Positions 39,429-42,959 of a stretch of DNA of 42,959 nucleotides are shown here, in pieces; position 1 is the stretch's first letter, and the number at the start of each line of letters is the position of its first letter. Both the position numbers and the translations under genes were made by a program. The notes under the pieces were generated by a model that had not been told where the DNA came from, ran no database searches, and saw only the letters and a program-made list of their open reading frames with translations. The stretch covers positions 1-42,959 of the forward strand of contig JAXCGZ010021510.1 of NCBI GenBank assembly GCA_037179515.1, given 5' to 3'. The stretch is from Halocaridina rubra. Lineage: Eukaryota; Arthropoda; Malacostraca; Decapoda; Atyidae.

Positions 39429-40441
39429 AGTATTATCTGTGCATGACAGTTGTGTATGAATACCCTGTGTATAAAAGACACTTTTAGGGAGGACAAACTT
39501 TAATTTAGTCTTCAAAAGGCCCTTTAAGTTCCTCTCCAAGAACAGTTCTACTGTGCCCAGAATTGACCCACTCTCAGAAAGATCCGGAACTATCAGTTCA
39601 AGCCACATGTTTGCATTGGTGATCAGATTTACAGGTTCTTAGGACAGTGGGGACAAAACCCCAACTTATGCAGACTTCGGAAAACTATACTACCCCTCGG
39701 TCATTTGTTGCTGCACTAGACATAATATATTCTATTTTCCACAGATCATTATTTTCATAATACTGTAGGAGATTGGGTGTTAACGGGTTGCATGAAGACT
39801 CATAGAAATGTTTTCCTTCCTTCAAAACACCTTATTGCTATGTCAGTTTGAATGCTTTATGATGGCAGACATATTGAACAAAAACCTTCTCAACAATACA
39901 TACATAAATACATAGACATAAGCCTCATTCCCCCTTGTAAGGGGGGTGGCCAAGCCAAGAAACGCACATTCACCACGATCCACATACACACCTCAACCAC
40001 TCCTTTCAACAATATATGTATTATAAATTCCAAAAACTTTCATTTATAATTTTTGTAGATTAATTCTTTCGTGTGTAACTTCAAAGCTATTAAAATTTAC
40101 AATTGAAAATTTAAAGAGAACTTTGTCGTATAAATCACAAAAGCAAATAAACTATTCTGGCATATATTTAATGGCTTTGTTCGGGATTAAGGAAAACAGG
40201 TCATCAGAAAATGGGACAAGTGTGTATCGATACCATTCTTGATTCAGGGTTGTAGTTAAATACTTGCACAAACTCTGGAGTGTTCATAAGCATGGCATTC
40301 ATCCTGAAACAATGAAGACAGATTGTAAATATCGCTATTTAAAATCAATACCAAACATATTTATGTAAAAAATGGGGTATTAATATACAGTGTTGAATTG
40401 CCTAATGTACTTCGAGACAAAACTAGATGAAAAAGAGAAGA
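39429..40441. other. Intergenic DNA
   Basis: No gene is seen. It contains an inverted repeat-C fragment (39918-39985). Confidence 0.4.
39918..39985 (-). repeat. Dispersed repeat C, inverted
   Basis: CTCATTCCCCCTTGTAAGGG, GGGTGGCCAAGCC and CGCACATTCACCACGATCC read, in reverse complement, as the repeat C core (GGTGAATGTG ... GGCCACCCCCCTTACAAGGG). Confidence 0.55.
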
Positions 40442-40534
40442 GATCCAGAGTATAGCACGCATTGTGTGACGAGGAAGGTCTGCAATGGAGCTCCACAGGG
40501 ATCAGGTTTAGAGTCAATTCTGTTTCTTAAATGG
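40442..40534 (+). pseudogene. LINE reverse transcriptase scrap
   Basis: One frame reads VCNGAPQGSGLESILFLKW, the RT motif usually seen as SGVPQGSVLGPLLFL in Jockey/CR1-type LINEs. It covers about 30 codons before a stop. The source family may be that of 978-1590 but the two do not overlap. Confidence 0.6.
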
Positions 40535-40875
40535 TGACTAATCTGCATATACATCCACCACCATAAATTTGCTTTCAAATTCTGACTGCCTATGACATGT
40601 AGTTTATGTGAGAGGGTGTAAGGTGAACATTTTTATATACTAAACATACCGATTACCCCGATTGTCATGTGCTCGTATAATGCGTGTCCAGTACTATGCT
40701 CATAAACACAGGACATATATGTAATTAACAGGCGTAATGAACACTTATTGTGGATATATGAGTATTAAGTGGTTCTTTAACAAGCTGGTTGGCCAGTTAC
40801 GTACTCGGCTGTTAGCTAGTACATTTTACTGATAGCTGACGACAAATTCGGCTGTTAGAGTCATGGAATGATATA

Positions 40876-41275
40876 CAGTCACCTCATGATTTATGCGAAT
40901 TTGGAATAACGCATCTTGAAAATAATGGTTAAAAAAATTGAATTCCGCTAATGACACACGAGAAATAGCGATAAAAAATTATTCAGTTTAGTATCTAAGA
41001 GACCGCATCAGAGGCAGTTTCCCGCCTTATTGTCATGTGCTTTAGTCTTTTTTTCACCCATCATACTGTGTGGATATATTGCTTGTTCTAACTGTTGTGG
41101 TAAGCTTTGTGTTTCCTGTGCGTTTTTGCATATTTTTTTTCATCTATCGTGGCCAGTAAACGCCCAGGGAAAGGCTTTGGAAGTGCTTCTGCTCCCAAAA
41201 GAGCGAGAAAGGCAATAAACCTTGAAATAAAATTGCAAGTGTTGGTCCGTTATGAGCGTGGTGAGAGTATCATGT
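40876..41275 (+). mobile_element. Tigger/pogo DNA transposon, 5' fragment
   Basis: The 5' end CAGTCACCTCATGATTTATG follows a TA dinucleotide (40874-40875), fitting a pogo-type inverted repeat and target site. At 41149-41275 the frame reads ASKRPGKGFGSASAPKRARK, then AINLEIKLQVLVRYERGESI, the start of the CENP-B-like N-terminal helix-turn-helix of Tigger transposases. The expected ATG is GTG. The sequence leaves the family near 41275 and no 3' end is present, so this is a dead fragment. Confidence 0.7.
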
Positions 41276-41448
41276 ATGAATGTCGTTTTTATTTTTTTAT
41301 TATTGCCATCATCATAATTATCATTATCAACGTCATTAATGCTTGTGTGAATTTAAGATTTAAAAAAAAATTATAAACTTTTAGGATATATATTCAACAG
41401 ACATACAAAATATGCTGTTTTAGCCCTCCTATCAGAGGCATCGCCCCT

Positions 41449-41615
41449 GCTCTGGCGGGCGTCAGTCGGTGCAAGCCCCAACCCCCCACTGTGGTGTCCA
41501 GCCACAGCAGTAACCTTCCCAGTAAACTGCTTAAACTCTCAGTCCTGAACGGGAACCGATCTGTCGACCTCGCGAATGCGAGGCCAGCACATTACCACTG
41601 TACTAGCATTGTGAA
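41449..41615 (-). mobile_element. SINE-2 core copy
   Basis: GCAAGCCCCAACCCCCCACT, GTAAACTGCTTAAACTCTCA, GAACGGGAACCGATCTGTCG and CATTACCACTGTACTAGC match 19536-19670. The tail side diverges left of about 41470, so the (TTA)n end is missing. Confidence 0.75.
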
Positions 41616-41702
41616 AAATAATCATCTCTATCTCTGATATATATGACTTTATTTTATTGCACCTCCAATGATATAATGTTGCTTTTCCTCATATACAAAT
41701 TA

Positions 41703-41821
41703 GAAGATTTAATTTCTCTTCCCAATATACAAAGAAGAAGAGGAATTAATTTCTATTCCCAATATACAAAGAAGAAGAAGAAGAATTAGCTTCTCTTTCC
41801 AATATACAAAGAAGAAGAAGC
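41703..41821. repeat. Three-copy minisatellite, ~46-51 bp unit
   Basis: Each unit reads TTTCTCTTCCCAATATACAA and then a (AGA)n run of varying length (AGAAGAAGAGG, AGAAGAAGAAGAAG, AGAAGAAGAAGC). Confidence 0.85.
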
Positions 41822-42347
41822 AGTGAGAGCCCTTGGAGCGGTTCTATTTAATAAATGTTTGTTTACTTTACAGAGAGTGATCACTGCCGGAGCCTCATCT
41901 TCAGTTTTCCTTCATGGTGGAAAATTTATATGCTGACACTAATTCTTGGTAAATGTAGAGAGAAGACGGCAGATATTTACTTTCACACTCCCAATTCGGA
42001 AAAAAATTTATATTTATATTAAATTCCGGTTAGGTTAGGAGATTTAGGTTACTTCTCCACCAGATAAGCCACAGAATGCTAATTGAAATTATTACTTTGT
42101 ATTTGTTTACGATACGTTTTCAGTATTTCGTTGTTTTCATTTGCCCGGTGGGTGCATGAGAATAATAATTTTATTTTATTTGTAACTAATCTAACCAACC
42201 TAACCTAACCAAATGGTAAACCAGAAATTAACTGAAAGGGAATTCATGTTAATCCCAGAGTGATGAGCTTACAAAATCATGCATTATTGCACAGGTATAG
42301 TGGTCTTATTTATGTTAGAATTTGAATACTGCTGTAGTACGTTACGA

Positions 42348-42415
42348 GGGGTATCCAGCGTTATTTCCCCAGATCCAACCTGTCTTTGCCTACACTCAGT
42401 CAGATGGAGAAAAAT
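42348..42415 (+). repeat. SINE-like repeat D, body fragment
   Basis: GAGGGGTATCCAGCGTTATT and CCAACCTGTCTTTGCC match the body of repeat D (compare 4700-4745 and 11195-11240). Confidence 0.45.
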
Positions 42416-42593
42416 AAATTCACTTAGAAACACCAAAAGTGCAGTTTTATGAAATCTGTTCAAGTTATTTATTGGGGTTGGGGATATAGCCCCCTTTTAG
42501 CTTGTTTAAGTAATAGAGGAGTGTTTGAGTGGTGGCAATATGGTAGATTTGTACCTTCACACCCCCAGTTAGGAAAATATCCCATGCAATGAA

Positions 42594-42612
42594 TTAGGTT
42601 AGGTTAGGTTAT
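42594..42612. repeat. Short TTAGG telomere-like tract
   Basis: TTAGGTTAGGTTAGGTTATG holds three exact TTAGG units, the arthropod telomere repeat. It is too short to be a telomere. Confidence 0.7.
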
Positions 42613-42959
42613 GGCCCCCCCATAGTTATGAAATGATTTGATAATAAAAGTTAACATTTTCTGGTTGTTTTAAATATTATTCCAATATTTTGTATTTACA
42701 GTTGATTCTTTGGGGGTTTGAAAGTAAGTTTTTACTGGCAAACCTTCCCCTGAAATAATAGCCACTATAGGAGGGTCGAGATCCAGGAGATTATTACTAA
42801 GTGAGAGATTGAGAAAAGAACATGAAATTAAATATCTAGAAACACCCCTACCTTTATATTAAAGTATGCATGAATAATGACATATCAGCTTTTCTTTACG
42901 ATTGAATTGATATTAAGGTGCTGATATACAGCATTTTTTCAGGTCTTTATTTTCTTTCT

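Larger units (their letters stand above)
41822..42959. other. Terminal gene-free DNA
   Basis: No gene is seen. Two related segments (about 41977-42040 and 42553-42612) share TTTCACACTCCCAATTCGGA / CTTCACACCCCCAGTTAGGA and both end in TTAGG-like tracts. A repeat D fragment lies at 42348-42415. Confidence 0.45.

Noticed and set aside
40876..41376. Functional Tigger transposase
   Set aside because: Only the first ~42 codons match; start codon is GTG and the DDE domain and 3' end are absent.
42594..42612. True telomere or chromosome end
   Set aside because: Only three or so TTAGG units within unique-looking sequence; no long array.

Overview
The window looks like nuclear DNA of an arthropod, most likely a decapod crustacean. 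The reasons are indirect: spliced genes with GT-AG introns, very long (TA)n, (GA)n and (CT)n tracts, many short TTAGG-like tracts (the arthropod telomere unit), several tRNA-derived SINE families, and a Copia retrotransposon with a Drosophila-copia-type primer site. No sequence here names the species.

Two host genes lie head to tail on the + strand, and both can be read from start to stop. AHSA1 (3767-11613, nine coding exons, 347 aa) is the co-chaperone that stimulates the Hsp90 ATPase. CTC1 (18377-33450, seven coding exons, 914 aa) is the large subunit of the CST complex, which binds single-stranded DNA and directs polymerase alpha-primase to fill in telomere C-strands. The CTC1 call rests on C-terminal landmarks shared with vertebrate CTC1. 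It is the most notable content, because CTC1 is poorly documented in arthropods. This copy seems to lack the N-terminal OB region of the vertebrate protein, and its last 140 bases are followed by a decayed tandem copy.

Most of the rest is mobile DNA. Region 1-3766 holds two LINE 3' ends and a SINE with a perfect 14-bp target-site duplication. AHSA1 introns hold SINE-like and RTE-like debris and two (TA)n tracts. The 11.6-18.3 kb interval holds the AHSA1 3' UTR, short tandem repeats, a ~369-bp inverted-repeat MITE and a (GA)n tract. CTC1 introns 1 and 2 hold two SINE-1 copies with target-site duplications, a SINE-2, an RTE-like LINE with an inverted 5' end, and a decayed minus-strand Ty3/Gypsy-like element.

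Region 34424-39428 is a 5-kb Ty1/Copia element with nearly identical LTRs. It has an internal-tRNA-iMet-like primer site, a gag frame that appears to start inside the LTR, and two frame breaks; the second removes the first catalytic Asp of integrase. The last 3.5 kb holds a LINE RT scrap, the 5' end of a Tigger/pogo element, a second SINE-2, a three-copy minisatellite and TTAGG-like tracts. I saw no tRNA, rRNA or CRISPR loci.
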